64,000 nucleotides of DNA, from the NCBI RefSeq assembly GCF_900114835.1, contig NZ_FOUJ01000007.1, positions 1 to 64,000 of the forward strand, read 5' to 3'. The notes under the pieces are model-generated. The model ran no database searches. It saw only the letters and a program-made list of their open reading frames with translations, and had not been told where the DNA came from. Position 1 is the stretch's first letter. Each line of letters starts with the position of its first letter. The DNA is from Methanolobus profundi. Its GTDB lineage: Archaea; Halobacteriota; Methanosarcinia; Methanosarcinales; Methanosarcinaceae. A program made the position numbers and the translations under genes. Shown piece by piece: positions 7,858 through 16,884 of this stretch.

Positions 7858-9327
7858 ATGATGTCAGAGGAAAATGAGAGTTCAGTTTATGATGTTCTTA
7901 CAAAGGTAAATGATAACACATGGGAGGTGCCTGGTAATTTCAAACCCGGCATGAATGTCCCCGGGAGGATATTCGTATCAAAGCCCCTTCTTGACCTGCT
8001 TGATAATGAAACACTTGTCCAGGTTGCAAATGTGGCTTCTCTTCCAGGTATACAACAGTATTCAATGGCAATGCCGGACGCACACCTTGGATACGGTTTT
8101 TCCATAGGTGGGGTTGCAGCTTTCGATAAGGACGACGGTGTGATAAGTCCTGGTGGTGTCGGTTTTGACATTAATTGTGGAGTTCGTCTGATACGCTCCG
8201 ATCTCACAGAAGATGATGTACGCCCAAAACTTCCCGAACTGCTTGATGCATTGTTCGAGGCCATACCTTCAGGCGTTGGTTCAAAGAGCCGCCTCAGGGT
8301 TAACGACACAGAACTTGATGACATATTCGTTCATGGTGTACAGTGGGCTGTGAAGAATGGTTATGGTGTAAAGAACGACCTTGCTCATTGTGAGAGCAAT
8401 GGTATGATGCGTGGTGCAGATCCATCGAAGGTCAGTGTTAAAGCACGTAAAAGAGGCAGACCACAGATCGGTACACTTGGAAGTGGGAACCATTTCCTTG
8501 AGGTGCAATATGTGGACAAGATCTATGATGAGGAAGCTGCTGAAGCATTCGGGCTCAAAGAAGGACAGATCACATTCATGATACACTGTGGTTCCCGTGG
8601 TGCAGGTCATCAGATATGCACTGACCATCTTCAGAAGCTTACACAGGCTTCAAAGAAGTACAAGATCCCTCTGCCTGACAAACAGCTTGCATGTGCCCCT
8701 GCAAGTTCCGAGGAAGCACAGGATTATTTCAAGGCTATGATATGTGCCGCTAACTATGCATGGGTGAACCGTCAGGTGATAATGCACTGGTCCCGTGAGG
8801 TATTCGATGATATCTTCAAGGAAGAGCATGGTGACCTTGGACTTGATCTTGTCTATGATGTGGCACACAATGTTGCCAAACTTGAGAAACACATTATCGA
8901 TGGCGAGGAGAAGAAGGTATATGTTCACAGGAAGGGTGCAACCCGTGCATTCCCTGCCGGACATCCAGAGGTTCCTGATGACTATCGCGATATCGGACAG
9001 CCGGTTATCATTCCCGGAAGTATGGGCACTGCATCCTATGTTCTGAAAGGATGTCCTGCTGCAATGGAACTCACCTTTGGCAGTGCCTGTCATGGTGCAG
9101 GAAGGGTCATGAGCCGAAAGAGTGCAAAGCAAGAGCTTCGTGGCGAGGAGATCCAGAAAGAACTGAGGTCACAGGGTATCATCGTAAGGGCTACTCAGCC
9201 TTCACTGATAGCCGAGGAAGCACCGGAAGTTTACAAGTCAAGCAGCGAGGTTGTCGATGTCGTACACAACCTTGGCATTGCTACAAAGGTTGCACGTGTT
9301 CTCCCAATGGGAGTTGTCAAAGGTTAA
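7858..9327 (+). CDS. rtcB: RNA-splicing ligase RtcB
   Basis: RtcB joins RNA ends bearing 2',3'-cyclic phosphate (or 3'-phosphate) and 5'-OH, using GTP and Mn2+, in tRNA splicing and repair. The 489 residues show the signatures [31 protein letters not shown] (metal-ligand C107), [16 protein letters not shown] and, near the end, [13 protein letters not shown], where H412 should be the guanylylated histidine. No intein is present. It starts at an ATG behind GAGGAG (a second ATG follows directly). A nine-pair hairpin overlaps the stop codon and is followed by a T-tract. Archease lies immediately upstream. Confidence 0.97.
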   Translation: MMSEENESSVYDVLTKVNDNTWEVPGNFKPGMNVPGRIFVSKPLLDLLDNETLVQVANVASLPGIQQYSMAMPDAHLGYGFSIGGVAAFDKDDGVISPGGVGFDINCGVRLIRSDLTEDDVRPKLPELLDALFEAIPSGVGSKSRLRVNDTELDDIFVHGVQWAVKNGYGVKNDLAHCESNGMMRGADPSKVSVKARKRGRPQIGTLGSGNHFLEVQYVDKIYDEEAAEAFGLKEGQITFMIHCGSRGAGHQICTDHLQKLTQASKKYKIPLPDKQLACAPASSEEAQDYFKAMICAANYAWVNRQVIMHWSREVFDDIFKEEHGDLGLDLVYDVAHNVAKLEKHIIDGEEKKVYVHRKGATRAFPAGHPEVPDDYRDIGQPVIIPGSMGTASYVLKGCPAAMELTFGSACHGAGRVMSRKSAKQELRGEEIQKELRSQGIIVRATQPSLIAEEAPEVYKSSSEVVDVVHNLGIATKVARVLPMGVVKG

Positions 9328-9350
9328 CTCAGGTTGACCTTTTCTTTTTT
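9320..9350 (+). terminator. Hairpin plus T-tract terminator of rtcB
   Basis: AAGGTTAAC (9320-9328) pairs with GTTGACCTT (9333-9341) over nine pairs, one of them T-G, with a TCAG loop. TTCTTTTTT follows. It overlaps the rtcB stop codon. Confidence 0.7.
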
Positions 9351-9729
9351 AATTTAATTTCTACATTGATATATTGTATTTTACAGCCACGGCTATATAT
9401 CATATTATTACTTCAAAATAGCAAAGTCATAACTAAAGGTTGTAATTATTTGTAGAAAAGTTCGTTGCTTTATTGAGCAACGAGGAAACAGGAACATGTT
9501 TGAGGGGATGAATGGTTTTGCTTGGTTACAGTTACTATACCTTTGAATACAGTTACAAGCAGTTGCTCCCGTTTCCTCAACTTATAATTAGTCATTATTA
9601 TATATAAATGTGTTCGATATTCTTTATATAGCAATAATGATTCACTTTCAAAAATAAAATAGGTGAATATCTTTTATTTACCACTAATTAACCGCTATCA
9701 ATTTAAAACTTACATATTATCTAGCGTCT
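9351..9729. other. Intergenic region between rtcB and the PUA gene
   Basis: No plausible protein gene is present. It holds a TATA-like CTATATATCA near 9393, then the hairpin-forming segment described separately (9460-9582), then AT-rich DNA. The TTTAAA-type box at about 9701-9709, some 21-29 bases before the next ATG, probably drives the PUA gene with little or no leader. Confidence 0.5.
9460..9582 (+). ncRNA. Candidate structured non-coding RNA
   Basis: Several complementary segments lie in this GC-richer island of an AT-rich gap. CGTTGCT/AGCAACG (9463-9469 with 9476-9482) forms a seven-pair hairpin with a six-base loop. GAGGAAAC (9482-9489) pairs with GTTTCCTC (9571-9578), extended by GGA/TCC (9491-9493 with 9567-9569). 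Inside this, GCTTG/CAAGC (9520-9524 with 9556-9560) encloses two copies of TACAGTTAC (9527-9535 and 9548-9556). A TATA-like box at about 9393 sits some 70 bases upstream. It is not a tRNA and shows no SRP or RNase P RNA signature. The strand is assigned from the flanking genes. It could instead be a regulatory element in an untranslated leader. Confidence 0.4.
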
Positions 9730-10203
9730 ATGAGCAATATTGATAAAAATCTCAAAAAGGTAAGAATAATGGCTGACATCCAGTTCGGAAAAGGTTGTGG
9801 TGAAGTCCTTTTTCCTGATGATGTCACTTTTCAGCTTTCAAGGACCAAGCGCGTGAGGCAGGTTCAGCATAATGGGAAGCATATAGCTACCGTTCGTGCA
9901 AGGGATGGCAGGCTCACTCTCAGTGTAGATGGTGCAGTTGCCCTTAGTGGTGTGCTCGAAAAGCCTGCATCCAGAGTGGTCATCTGTGAGGACGCTGCTC
10001 CCTTTGTCTCAAAGGGCAAGACCGCTTTTGCAAAGCATGTCATGGCAGTTGACCCGGAACTAAGAGCAGGCGACGAAGTTATAATAGTTGATGATTCTGA
10101 TGCGGTCCTGGCTACAGGCCAGTTATTGTTGTCACCAGGTGAAGCTGTTAGAATGGACAGGGGTCCTGCAGTGGATGTAAGGCGTGGGATAGCACAATCT
10201 TAG
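9730..10203 (+). CDS. PUA domain-containing protein
   Basis: This 157-residue protein consists mainly of a PUA RNA-binding domain like the C-terminal domain of archaeal tRNA-guanine transglycosylase and ArcS. The segment LKKVRIMADIQFGKGCGEVLF matches the VR-x-ADYQFG-x-GAG type entry to that domain. The second half carries FAKHVMAVDPELRAGDEVIIVD and a C-terminal VDVRRG. No catalytic domain is attached, so it probably binds structured RNA or helps a modification enzyme. A TTTAAA-like box close upstream suggests leaderless initiation at the ATG at 9730. An internal ATG at codon 14 has AAGGT upstream, but starting there would cut into the domain. Confidence 0.82.
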   Translation: MSNIDKNLKKVRIMADIQFGKGCGEVLFPDDVTFQLSRTKRVRQVQHNGKHIATVRARDGRLTLSVDGAVALSGVLEKPASRVVICEDAAPFVSKGKTAFAKHVMAVDPELRAGDEVIIVDDSDAVLATGQLLLSPGEAVRMDRGPAVDVRRGIAQS

Positions 10204-10281
10204 AATAACTATTTATAAATCGATATCTATTAAATACGATGCAAATAAAGTCATAGTAATGCCTTTGATGCAGTAAATCCC

Positions 10282-11178
10282 TTGCCGGAGAGTGAAAGCA
10301 TAGAAGAGGAGATATTTAAGACATTTGTAATTCCAGACAACACAAGGATGGAAGAGCATACAATAGTCGTAGATGGGGATGTCATAGCTGGCAATCACTC
10401 TGAGATCAAATACGGTATTATTGCAAATTCTGCAATATTCGGTGAGAGAGTAACTCTTACAGGTGATCTTACAACAACCGGAGATTCTAGGATCGATATA
10501 TGGTCACAGATAGGCGGGAATGTCAAGACCGATAATAATGCCTATATTGGTGAGTTCGTTACCATCGACGGTAAACTGGTGGTAAAGGGTGATCTTGATA
10601 TCGGCAACGATGTTAAGATAAACGGCGGTTTTGAGGCAAAAGGGTGGATAGTTGTAAGGAACCCGGTTCCTGTCATAGTCTATCTTTTCCTTTACATCAG
10701 TGAACTTTTGAGACTTGGAAAGGACGAGGAAGTTGAAAAGGCATTGGAGGATCTGTTCGAGGATGACATGGAGTCCATAGGACTTAATTCCATGATAATC
10801 CCAAACGGTTCCAAATTATCCATGGACTCTATCAGGGTACCATCAAACGCTATAATTGGAAGCAAATGCAGGCTTGTTGGTAATATCAGGGCCACTTCAC
10901 TTGAAATGGCTAACGAGACCACACTTTACGGAAGTATACGTACCATACAGGACGTAAAGTTGGGTAATGATAATATCATCCACGGGAACATCATCTCAAG
11001 GGGTAATGTCTACGTTGCGGCTGGCACTCATATTCTGGGAGAGATAAATTCCCAGTCCATAACTATTCATGAGTCTGCCCGCGTGGATGGAGTGATGCGA
11101 GCACCCGGTGGAATTGTCTTTGAGCGTGAGGATGACGGTGCTTTAAGTGATAATGAGTTGATGGAACTGGATATCTGA
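10282..11178 (+). CDS. Bactofilin-like polymer-forming beta-helix protein
   Basis: The 298 residues are mostly short repeats rich in Gly, Asn, Ile and Val, each about 6-18 residues (for example VDGDVIAGNHSEI, VTLTGDLTTTGDSRIDI, VVKGDLDIGNDVKINGG). This is the pattern of a right- or left-handed beta-helix as in bactofilins or hexapeptide proteins. Two repeat blocks (about 20-125 and 175-285) flank a helical hydrophobic insert (PVIVYLFLYISELL, then acidic helices). No acyltransferase catalytic residues stand out. TTG at 10282 is the only in-frame start near the beginning of the frame, and an ATG at codon 23 is an alternative. A scaffold role is inferred from the family. The membrane protein downstream may be its partner. 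Confidence 0.7.
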   Translation: MPESESIEEEIFKTFVIPDNTRMEEHTIVVDGDVIAGNHSEIKYGIIANSAIFGERVTLTGDLTTTGDSRIDIWSQIGGNVKTDNNAYIGEFVTIDGKLVVKGDLDIGNDVKINGGFEAKGWIVVRNPVPVIVYLFLYISELLRLGKDEEVEKALEDLFEDDMESIGLNSMIIPNGSKLSMDSIRVPSNAIIGSKCRLVGNIRATSLEMANETTLYGSIRTIQDVKLGNDNIIHGNIISRGNVYVAAGTHILGEINSQSITIHESARVDGVMRAPGGIVFEREDDGALSDNELMELDI

Positions 11179-11216
11179 TATCACAGGGTGTTACACACAA
11201 ACATGAGGGGATGGCT

Positions 11217-11558
11217 ATGAACTCTGATCCATTGTTAAATTTACTGGACCTGGCAATGCGGCTCTGTATCGTAATTCTGTCGGTACTGACGTCATATTTG
11301 CTTGTAAAGATAGATCCGGACGTTATCCGGTCACGAATATATGTTTCCTTTAAAAACCTTAAAAAGTACTTCCTTGCACTTACGGTTGGTTTTGTACTAT
11401 ATCTTTTTGAGGTGCTGATAACCATCAATTCTGTTCCGGAAAGTACGCAGTATGATGGTATCAAGGGCATAATGCTTCTTGTATTCCAGCTTAGCATACT
11501 TGTTTTCCTTTATCATCTGTATGTGGCGATAAAGGTCCCGGACAGACGTATCCTTTAG
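11217..11558 (+). CDS. Small three-helix membrane protein, unknown
   Basis: This 113-residue protein has three predicted membrane helices at about 10-28 (CIVILSVLTSYLLV), 45-66 (YFLALTVGFVLYLFEVLI) and 84-105 (IMLLVFQLSILVFLYHLYVA), with basic loops between them. GAGGGG lies six bases before the ATG at 11217. That makes this start better than the ATG at 11211, which directly abuts the site. It is 38 bases after the bactofilin-like gene, so the two are probably cotranscribed. No family is recognised. A membrane anchor or partner for the beta-helix protein is a guess from position. Confidence 0.7.
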   Translation: MNSDPLLNLLDLAMRLCIVILSVLTSYLLVKIDPDVIRSRIYVSFKNLKKYFLALTVGFVLYLFEVLITINSVPESTQYDGIKGIMLLVFQLSILVFLYHLYVAIKVPDRRIL

Positions 11559-11682
11559 ATAGTGATATTTGACCTTTTCAGAGGTCAGTTTCGCTTTTAT
11601 TTTTTCTTCGAGTTGTTTACCATATATGTAGCGATAGTCAGATTTAAAAAAGGTTCCAATATTATAATGGAGAGGTGTTAAT

Positions 11683-12855
11683 TTGCAACAGGACCATAAT
11701 TCATCATCAGATCCACAAAGCATCTTTGATAAAGATTCAAAATACGTAATGCAGACATATGGACGACAGCCGATCGTCCTTGAAAGTGGCAAGGGTTCAC
11801 TTGTATATGATACAGAAGGACGTGAGTATGTCGACTGTGTCGCCGGAATTGCCGTGAACAATGTGGGCCACTGTCACCCACGTCTGGTGGAAGCATTGAA
11901 GAAGCAGGCTGAAAAACTGATCCACGTGTCCAATCTATATTACACGGAGCCTCAGGCAGAGCTTGCTGAGCAGCTAGTGGATGTAACGGGAATGGAACGT
12001 GTATTCTTCTGTAACTCCGGTACAGAGGCAGTTGAAGCAGCAATGAAACTTGCCAGGGTCACTACAAAGAAGACTGATTTTGTAGCTGTTGAGCACTCTT
12101 TCCACGGTCGTACCATGGGTGCCCTGAGCCTGACCTACAAGGATATGTATCGTGCTCCTTTCAAGCCCCTGGTCCAGGAAGAGAAATTCGTTCCTTTCAA
12201 TGATGCACAGGCAGTATCAGATGCTATCACTACGAATACAGCAGCTGTCATAGTTGAACCGATCCAGGGAGAAGGTGGCATAAATGTACCCTCTGAAGGT
12301 TACCTGAAAGAGGTACGTAAGATATGCGATGAGAATGAGACCCTTCTCATATTCGATGAGGTACAGACCGGCTTTGGAAGGACCGGAACCTGGTTCTGCA
12401 AGGAACATTTCGGTGTTGAGCCAGACATCATGACAATGGCAAAGGCTATCGGTGGAGGTTTCCCTATGGGTGCTATAGCAGCCCGTGATGGAATATCATT
12501 TGGGCGTGGTGAACATGCCGCAACATTTGGTGGCGGACCACTGGCATGTGCAGCAGCCCTTGCATCCATTGACATTATCCGTGATGAGAAACTCGTTCAG
12601 CGCTCAAAGGAAATGGGTGAATACTTCAGGAAGGAGCTTAGCCGTCTCTCAACAGATGGTCTTGTAGAGGTACGTGGAAAAGGTCTCATGCTTGGTGTTC
12701 AGTTCGATCGCAAATGTGCTGATCTTGTAGATTATGGCCGTAAGAACGGTATTCTCCTTAACTGCACTTCAGAGACCGTCCTGCGTATAGCACCACCTCT
12801 GGTCATTACAAAAGAGGAGATCGACAGGGTGGTGAACGTACTTGAGCAGGCCTGA
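11683..12855 (+). CDS. argD: Acetylornithine aminotransferase (class III aminotransferase)
   Basis: This PLP enzyme interconverts N-acetylglutamate semialdehyde and acetylornithine in arginine synthesis. Related enzymes act on other omega-amino groups. The 390 residues include [66 protein letters not shown] and the PLP-binding lysine K254 in [12 protein letters not shown]. The start is TTG at 11683, five bases behind GGAGAGGTG. The 3' end overlaps hisC by 14 bases, indicating translational coupling in an amino-acid operon. The ArgD/ArgM/LysJ specificity split cannot be settled from sequence, but ArgD is most likely. Confidence 0.9.
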   Translation: MQQDHNSSSDPQSIFDKDSKYVMQTYGRQPIVLESGKGSLVYDTEGREYVDCVAGIAVNNVGHCHPRLVEALKKQAEKLIHVSNLYYTEPQAELAEQLVDVTGMERVFFCNSGTEAVEAAMKLARVTTKKTDFVAVEHSFHGRTMGALSLTYKDMYRAPFKPLVQEEKFVPFNDAQAVSDAITTNTAAVIVEPIQGEGGINVPSEGYLKEVRKICDENETLLIFDEVQTGFGRTGTWFCKEHFGVEPDIMTMAKAIGGGFPMGAIAARDGISFGRGEHAATFGGGPLACAAALASIDIIRDEKLVQRSKEMGEYFRKELSRLSTDGLVEVRGKGLMLGVQFDRKCADLVDYGRKNGILLNCTSETVLRIAPPLVITKEEIDRVVNVLEQA

Positions 12856-13930
12856 ACTGATCAAAGATGTGGTCTCGTCAATAGCAGAATATGTTCCCGG
12901 TAAGTCCATCGAGGAAATAGCTCAGAAATATGGCATTGCTCCATCTGAGATAATCAAACTGGGATCAAATGAGAATGTACTTGGTCCTTCCCCTATGGCA
13001 GTTGAGGCTCTGTTCTCCACTGCATCGAAGGTCAATATCTATCCTTCTGCTGATGCTACAGAACTTGTAGAGGCTATCTCGGCCTATACAGGTCTTCCTG
13101 TTGAGAATATCTGTGCTTCAGGTCCTGGTATGGATGGGTTGCTTGATAACCTGATGAGGCTCCTTATCGAACCGGGTGATGAGGTTGTTATCCCGACCCC
13201 TACGTTCTCCTATTATGAGATCGCAGCACGTGCTAATGGTGCTGTGGCGGTCCATGTGGCACCGGGAGATGAACTGGAGTTCGATGTGGAAGCTATCAAG
13301 GATGCCATCTCTGACCGGACAAAGGTGATATTCCTTTGTTCACCGAACAATCCAACTGGTAAACTGTTGGCAGAGGATGATGTACGCAAGATCCTTGGAT
13401 CAACAAAGGGTCTGGTTTTTGTGGATGAGGCCTATGTAGAGTTCGCAGACCATGATCTCTCTGGCCTTGTGGCAGAATATGATAATCTCATTATTGGAAG
13501 GACGTTCTCAAAGGCATTCGGACTTGCAGGATTGCGGATCGGGTACGGGCTCATGCCTGCATGGCTTAAAGCCCAGTACATGAAGATCGCAACTCCGTTC
13601 AATGTCAGTCTCCCTGCTGTAATGGCAGGTGTGGCAGCACTTTCGGATACCGAGTATCTTGAAAAGAGCATTTCATGCACAAAGGAAGGTCGTGTGTTCC
13701 TTGCAGAGAACATTCCTTTCAAAGTGTATGATTCCCAGGCAAATTTCGTACTTGTGGATGTATCTCCAATGATCGCTGCTGATGTTGCAGGATCTCTGCT
13801 TGAAAAAGGTATTATCGTCAGAGATTGCAGGTCATTTAAGAACGCAGGTGATTCCCTTATCCGTGTGACCGTGGGAACCCCTGAGCAGAATAAGAAAGTG
13901 GTTGAGGCCTTTAAGGAAGCAAAGGCCTGA
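12842..13930 (+). CDS. hisC: Histidinol-phosphate aminotransferase
   Basis: HisC transaminates imidazole-acetol phosphate with glutamate in histidine synthesis. The 362-residue class I/II aminotransferase shows [41 protein letters not shown] and the PLP lysine K224 in [17 protein letters not shown]. The start TTG lies inside the argD 3' end, so translation is probably coupled. The gene ends two bases before the convergent mptD stop. Aromatic amino acid aminotransferase activity is possible in this family, but HisC fits best. Confidence 0.93.
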   Translation: MSRPELIKDVVSSIAEYVPGKSIEEIAQKYGIAPSEIIKLGSNENVLGPSPMAVEALFSTASKVNIYPSADATELVEAISAYTGLPVENICASGPGMDGLLDNLMRLLIEPGDEVVIPTPTFSYYEIAARANGAVAVHVAPGDELEFDVEAIKDAISDRTKVIFLCSPNNPTGKLLAEDDVRKILGSTKGLVFVDEAYVEFADHDLSGLVAEYDNLIIGRTFSKAFGLAGLRIGYGLMPAWLKAQYMKIATPFNVSLPAVMAGVAALSDTEYLEKSISCTKEGRVFLAENIPFKVYDSQANFVLVDVSPMIAADVAGSLLEKGIIVRDCRSFKNAGDSLIRVTVGTPEQNKKVVEAFKEAKA

Positions 13931-13931
13931 A

Positions 13932-14291
13932 TCAATATATTTTTTCTATTTTCATAAGCGGATAGTCAAGTTCTGTATCAAATGCAAGACTTACATCTGC
14001 TTTTGCACTTTTAAAATTAGCAGTTATCCTGACATCCAGCATACGGCCTTCCAGTTCACAATAGCCATATTCGCTGTTCAGTTTGGAACTTATCATATCC
14101 CTGTTGATCGACACTTTGATATCCTCTACGCATGGCTGGACCGAGATGCTTTCCTGTATCGCTATCTCAAGGCTGTCCACTGTTCTGAGATTGACAGGTG
14201 AGCCTGTGAACTGGTGATAGAGGGCACCAAGTTTTATTCCGGCTTCGAAAAGCACATTGTCCCTGTCAGTTATTGTTTTATTTTGCTGCAT
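13932..14291 (-). CDS. mptD: Archaeal dihydroneopterin aldolase MptD
   Basis: MptD cleaves 7,8-dihydroneopterin to 6-hydroxymethyl-dihydropterin and glycolaldehyde in tetrahydromethanopterin synthesis. The archaeal family (once DUF381) is recognised from FEAGIKLGALYHQFTGSPV, the central ESISVQPCVEDIKV and the C-terminal YPLMKIEKIY. Length is about 119 residues. An ATG at 14303 overlaps the pssA stop, but the ATG at 14291 lies six bases behind GAGG and is preferred. It is the last gene of the artA-psd-pssA-mptD operon. The link to the lipid genes is positional only. Confidence 0.9.
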   Translation of the reverse strand: MQQNKTITDRDNVLFEAGIKLGALYHQFTGSPVNLRTVDSLEIAIQESISVQPCVEDIKVSINRDMISSKLNSEYGYCELEGRMLDVRITANFKSAKADVSLAFDTELDYPLMKIEKIY

Positions 14292-14299
14292 GATATTCC

Positions 14300-14971
14300 T
14301 CATGTAGTCCTTTTGATAATTGGTGATAGTACATATATCGCCATTATCCCTGACAAGAGGGATGCGAATATATGCATAATTTCGATGTTGATGAAATATG
14401 AGATCATTGTTGCTGCGAAGATCAGTGTCAATGGCATGAGGATTCTCTTGTCCCTTGCTTTCATGTATGGGATATCACTTATCATGAGCACTCCAAGTAT
14501 CAGGACTATTGCGGTCACCAGGTAACCGTTAAGGAAAACCTCTCCCATGAGCAGATATGAGGCTATGGCTATTCCACCTGCAGTGATCGGCAGGCCGCTG
14601 AATGAATTAAGTTCCTGATGCATGGTATTGAACCTTGCAAGTCTGAGTATCCCACAAACGAAATAGAATATCAGTGCCGGAAGCAAGATGTATTGCATTC
14701 TGCTTTCCATGATCGCAAATGTGATTATCACTGGTGTTACTCCAAAAGAGATGACATCTGCAAGTGAGTCCAGATTACTTCCTATCTCACTGGACGAGAA
14801 CTTTCTGGCTATGTGGCCATCAAGGCCATCTGCAACTGCTGCAATGAGGATCAGCAAAGGTGCAAGATAGGTCGGCTCGTTCAACGTCAGAAGAATAGCT
14901 GTTATTCCGCATAATGCATTTAGAAGGGTGACGAGGTCAGGTAATTTTAAAGTATGGAGTATCTGGTTCAC
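14300..14971 (-). CDS. pssA: Archaetidylserine synthase (CDP-alcohol phosphatidyltransferase)
   Basis: The enzyme joins CDP-archaeol and L-serine to give archaetidylserine. The 223 residues form about eight membrane segments and carry the CDP-alcohol phosphotransferase motif in D48-G-L-D51-G52-H-I-A55-R56, then G64, D68 and D72. The SNLDSLADVISFGVTP extension is typical of the phosphatidylserine synthase branch. It follows psd by five bases and overlaps an upstream ATG of mptD. The adjacent decarboxylase, acting on the product, strongly supports the serine assignment. In Haloferax, PssA is required for lipid anchoring of archaeosortase substrates, which makes its position in the artA operon meaningful. 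Confidence 0.93.
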   Translation of the reverse strand: MNQILHTLKLPDLVTLLNALCGITAILLTLNEPTYLAPLLILIAAVADGLDGHIARKFSSSEIGSNLDSLADVISFGVTPVIITFAIMESRMQYILLPALIFYFVCGILRLARFNTMHQELNSFSGLPITAGGIAIASYLLMGEVFLNGYLVTAIVLILGVLMISDIPYMKARDKRILMPLTLIFAATMISYFINIEIMHIFASLLSGIMAIYVLSPIIKRTT

Positions 14972-14976
14972 ATCCT

Positions 14977-15585
14977 TTATCTTATTCTGGCGATAACCGT
15001 TTCTCCGGCAAATACCCTGTCGCCTTTCTTTGTTAGTATCTCAAAGTTCTCAGGGATCGTTACATCTACCCTTGAACCAAAACGGATCATTCCAAAACGC
15101 TGTCCCTGTTGCATGTAATCTCCTTCCTGTACATAGGAGACTATTCTGCGGGTCACGGTTCCGGCGATCTGTATGACCTCCACGATCCCGTGTTCTGTCT
15201 CAATTAGCGTATGGCTTCTTTCATTTCTGTGTGAGTCCTTACAGAAAGCAGGTATGTATCCTCCTTTCTTATGTTCTATCATGTGGACCTTTCCGTTGAT
15301 AGGTGCCCTGTTGACGTGCACGTTCTGGAAGTTCATGAATATGCAGACCTTTCTGTCTCTTATATCCACGATCCTCCCATCGGCTGGTGAGAGCATGTAG
15401 CTGTTATGTTCCTTGATATCTCTTTCAGGGTCCCTGAAAAAGAAAAGAAAGAATATTGTCACACATATAGATAAAAATGCAACCGTATCTGTATATGGTA
15501 TCTTATACAAAAGATAGGTCAGCGAACTGACCATACCTGCAATTACAGATGTCAGTATCCATGGAAAAGAACCTTTCGCAAGCAT
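14977..15585 (-). CDS. psd: Archaetidylserine decarboxylase
   Basis: This is a pyruvoyl-dependent decarboxylase of the phosphatidylserine decarboxylase family, converting archaetidylserine to archaetidylethanolamine. The 202 residues have two N-terminal membrane segments (about 8-28 and 32-50). The core shows FFRDPERD, LSPADGRIVDI, FMNFQNVHVNRAP and, near the C-terminus, RFGSRVDV. Cleavage between G170 and S171 should generate the pyruvoyl group. The short archaeal/bacterial type lacks the long N-terminal region of E. coli Psd. The start ATG directly abuts the artA stop, and pssA follows after five bases. Confidence 0.94.
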   Translation of the reverse strand: MLAKGSFPWILTSVIAGMVSSLTYLLYKIPYTDTVAFLSICVTIFFLFFFRDPERDIKEHNSYMLSPADGRIVDIRDRKVCIFMNFQNVHVNRAPINGKVHMIEHKKGGYIPAFCKDSHRNERSHTLIETEHGIVEVIQIAGTVTRRIVSYVQEGDYMQQGQRFGMIRFGSRVDVTIPENFEILTKKGDRVFAGETVIARIR

Positions 15586-16401
15586 TTATTGGTTTCCTAC
15601 TACTTTATAGAATAGCTTCTGAACGAATCTGGTAACCAATAGCCAGACCCCTTCTATCAGATCTATGAGCTCGGGCAGGATACGCATGACCACATAGGCG
15701 ATAACAAATAGCGCAACACCGGATCCTATCTTTGCGATATTATGATGTGCGATCTCAAAGCTATTTGGGCCAAACCACTGATATCCGTAAGCCATGATGA
15801 CAAATACGTCCCTTATTATATTCAATATGTATATAACAGGTACTGATGCTATGAATGCAGCGGCCAGTCTCTTGAATGGTGCATTTACAGATGCTATAAG
15901 TCCTATGAACAAAGCTATGCTCTCAATTGCAGTACATGCAAGGATGATCTCTACCTGATAGCCGCTGAGTGCTATCTTGTTCCATGCGGTTAGTTCTGCA
16001 GGTACGTTCAGAAGATGCAGCATCCAGAGTACATTATCTGTTACCTGGGCTATTATCCATACATTCAGGAATTCCATTTGTGCGAATGGGAAATAGAACA
16101 GGGAACCAAGGGCTGTAGCACTTGTTGCCATTGTTGTTATGTCCGGACTGGATATATTTCCATCCTTGTACTCTTTGAGCATAGTATATGCTATTATCAG
16201 GCATACTATGCCTACAGTGATGACCAGGGCAACATTAAAATAATCTTTTATCTCAATGTAATGTAATGGCTGGTAGAACCAGTGTATGGAAAAGAATGCC
16301 CATCCTGCGGCAGACAAGGCTCTACGCGGTCTGAAACTTTTTGGGATAATTGACCCGAGTAGCATGAAAGCTACAGCAATCCATAGAATATTCTCGATCA
16401 T
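15586..16401 (-). CDS. artA: Archaeosortase (ArtA-type)
   Basis: This multi-spanning exosortase-like transpeptidase processes proteins bearing C-terminal sorting signals and prepares them for lipid attachment. The 271 residues contain about seven or eight membrane helices. Conserved elements are ACTAIES (C156), NIIRDVFV (R197) and FEIAHHNIAKIG (H219, H220). The 41-residue spacing between Cys and Arg equals that of the catalytic pair reported for Haloferax ArtA (C173, R214). It is the first gene of the operon with psd and pssA. ArtA normally recognises PGF-CTERM, yet the two substrate-like proteins in this window end in PEF-CTERM, so an ArtC-type specificity should be considered. Confidence 0.88.
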   Translation of the reverse strand: MIENILWIAVAFMLLGSIIPKSFRPRRALSAAGWAFFSIHWFYQPLHYIEIKDYFNVALVITVGIVCLIIAYTMLKEYKDGNISSPDITTMATSATALGSLFYFPFAQMEFLNVWIIAQVTDNVLWMLHLLNVPAELTAWNKIALSGYQVEIILACTAIESIALFIGLIASVNAPFKRLAAAFIASVPVIYILNIIRDVFVIMAYGYQWFGPNSFEIAHHNIAKIGSGVALFVIAYVVMRILPELIDLIEGVWLLVTRFVQKLFYKVVGNQ

Positions 16402-16467
16402 TTAAGCACACCTTTAATAGGTATGGCTCCTATATATTTGATGTAGCCTATTAAGTTTTTGTTCATT

Positions 16468-16884
16468 ATGTCTCTTAATACCCCAAAGCTTACAGTTGAT
16501 GCAGTGATCCTATTGGATGAAAAGATCGTTCTCATAGAACGAAAGAATCCTCCGTTCCGGGGCAAATTTGCACTTCCCGGTGGTTTTGTAGATATTGGTG
16601 AGACAACTGAGGAAGCTGTTGCACGTGAGGTTATGGAAGAGACCGGTCTTACAATAGAAATAGTTAAGTTACTTGGGGTATATTCTGAACCTTCGCGCGA
16701 CCCTCGCGGGCATACTGTGAGCATAGTCTATATGGTCCGGGGGAAAGGTGTCCCAAAGGCAGATTCGGATGCAAAAGGAGTATATTTATTTGATATCCAT
16801 GACATACCGGAAATGGCCTTTGACCATAACTTAATAATAGAGAATGCGAGAAGTGATATTTATGGAATTTTGTCCCGAATGTAA
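16468..16884 (+). CDS. Nudix hydrolase
   Basis: This 138-residue pyrophosphohydrolase acts on a nucleoside diphosphate linked to another group. The Nudix box is complete: G39-x5-E45-x7-R53-E54-V-M-E57-E58-T-G60. It is preceded by a VDAVILL strand and followed by a GVYSEPSRDPRGH segment, often seen in ADP-ribose or NDP-sugar types. ATG at 16468 is preferred to an in-frame TTG at 16459. No strong ribosome site is visible, but a TATA-like CTATATATTTG about 30 bases upstream suggests a short leader. The 3' end overlaps the TFS gene by 23 bases. The substrate is unknown. Confidence 0.9.
   Translation: MSLNTPKLTVDAVILLDEKIVLIERKNPPFRGKFALPGGFVDIGETTEEAVAREVMEETGLTIEIVKLLGVYSEPSRDPRGHTVSIVYMVRGKGVPKADSDAKGVYLFDIHDIPEMAFDHNLIIENARSDIYGILSRM

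Noticed and set aside
7887-8324. Long antisense frames inside rtcB and other highly expressed genes
   Set aside because: They mirror the codon structure of the sense gene and encode low-complexity Ser/Pro-rich products.
9460-9582. The structured element as a tRNA, SRP RNA or RNase P RNA
   Set aside because: No cloverleaf, no helix 8 or Alu-type signature, and far too short for SRP or RNase P RNA.
10259-10276. ATG at 10259 as start of the bactofilin-like protein
   Set aside because: It is in another frame and meets a stop after five codons. Only TTG at 10282 is in frame near the beginning, unless there is a base error here.
11397-11861. A 154-residue minus-strand open frame
   Set aside because: It lies antisense to both the small membrane protein and argD, has no ribosome site, and its sequence is compositionally odd. 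It looks like a shadow frame.
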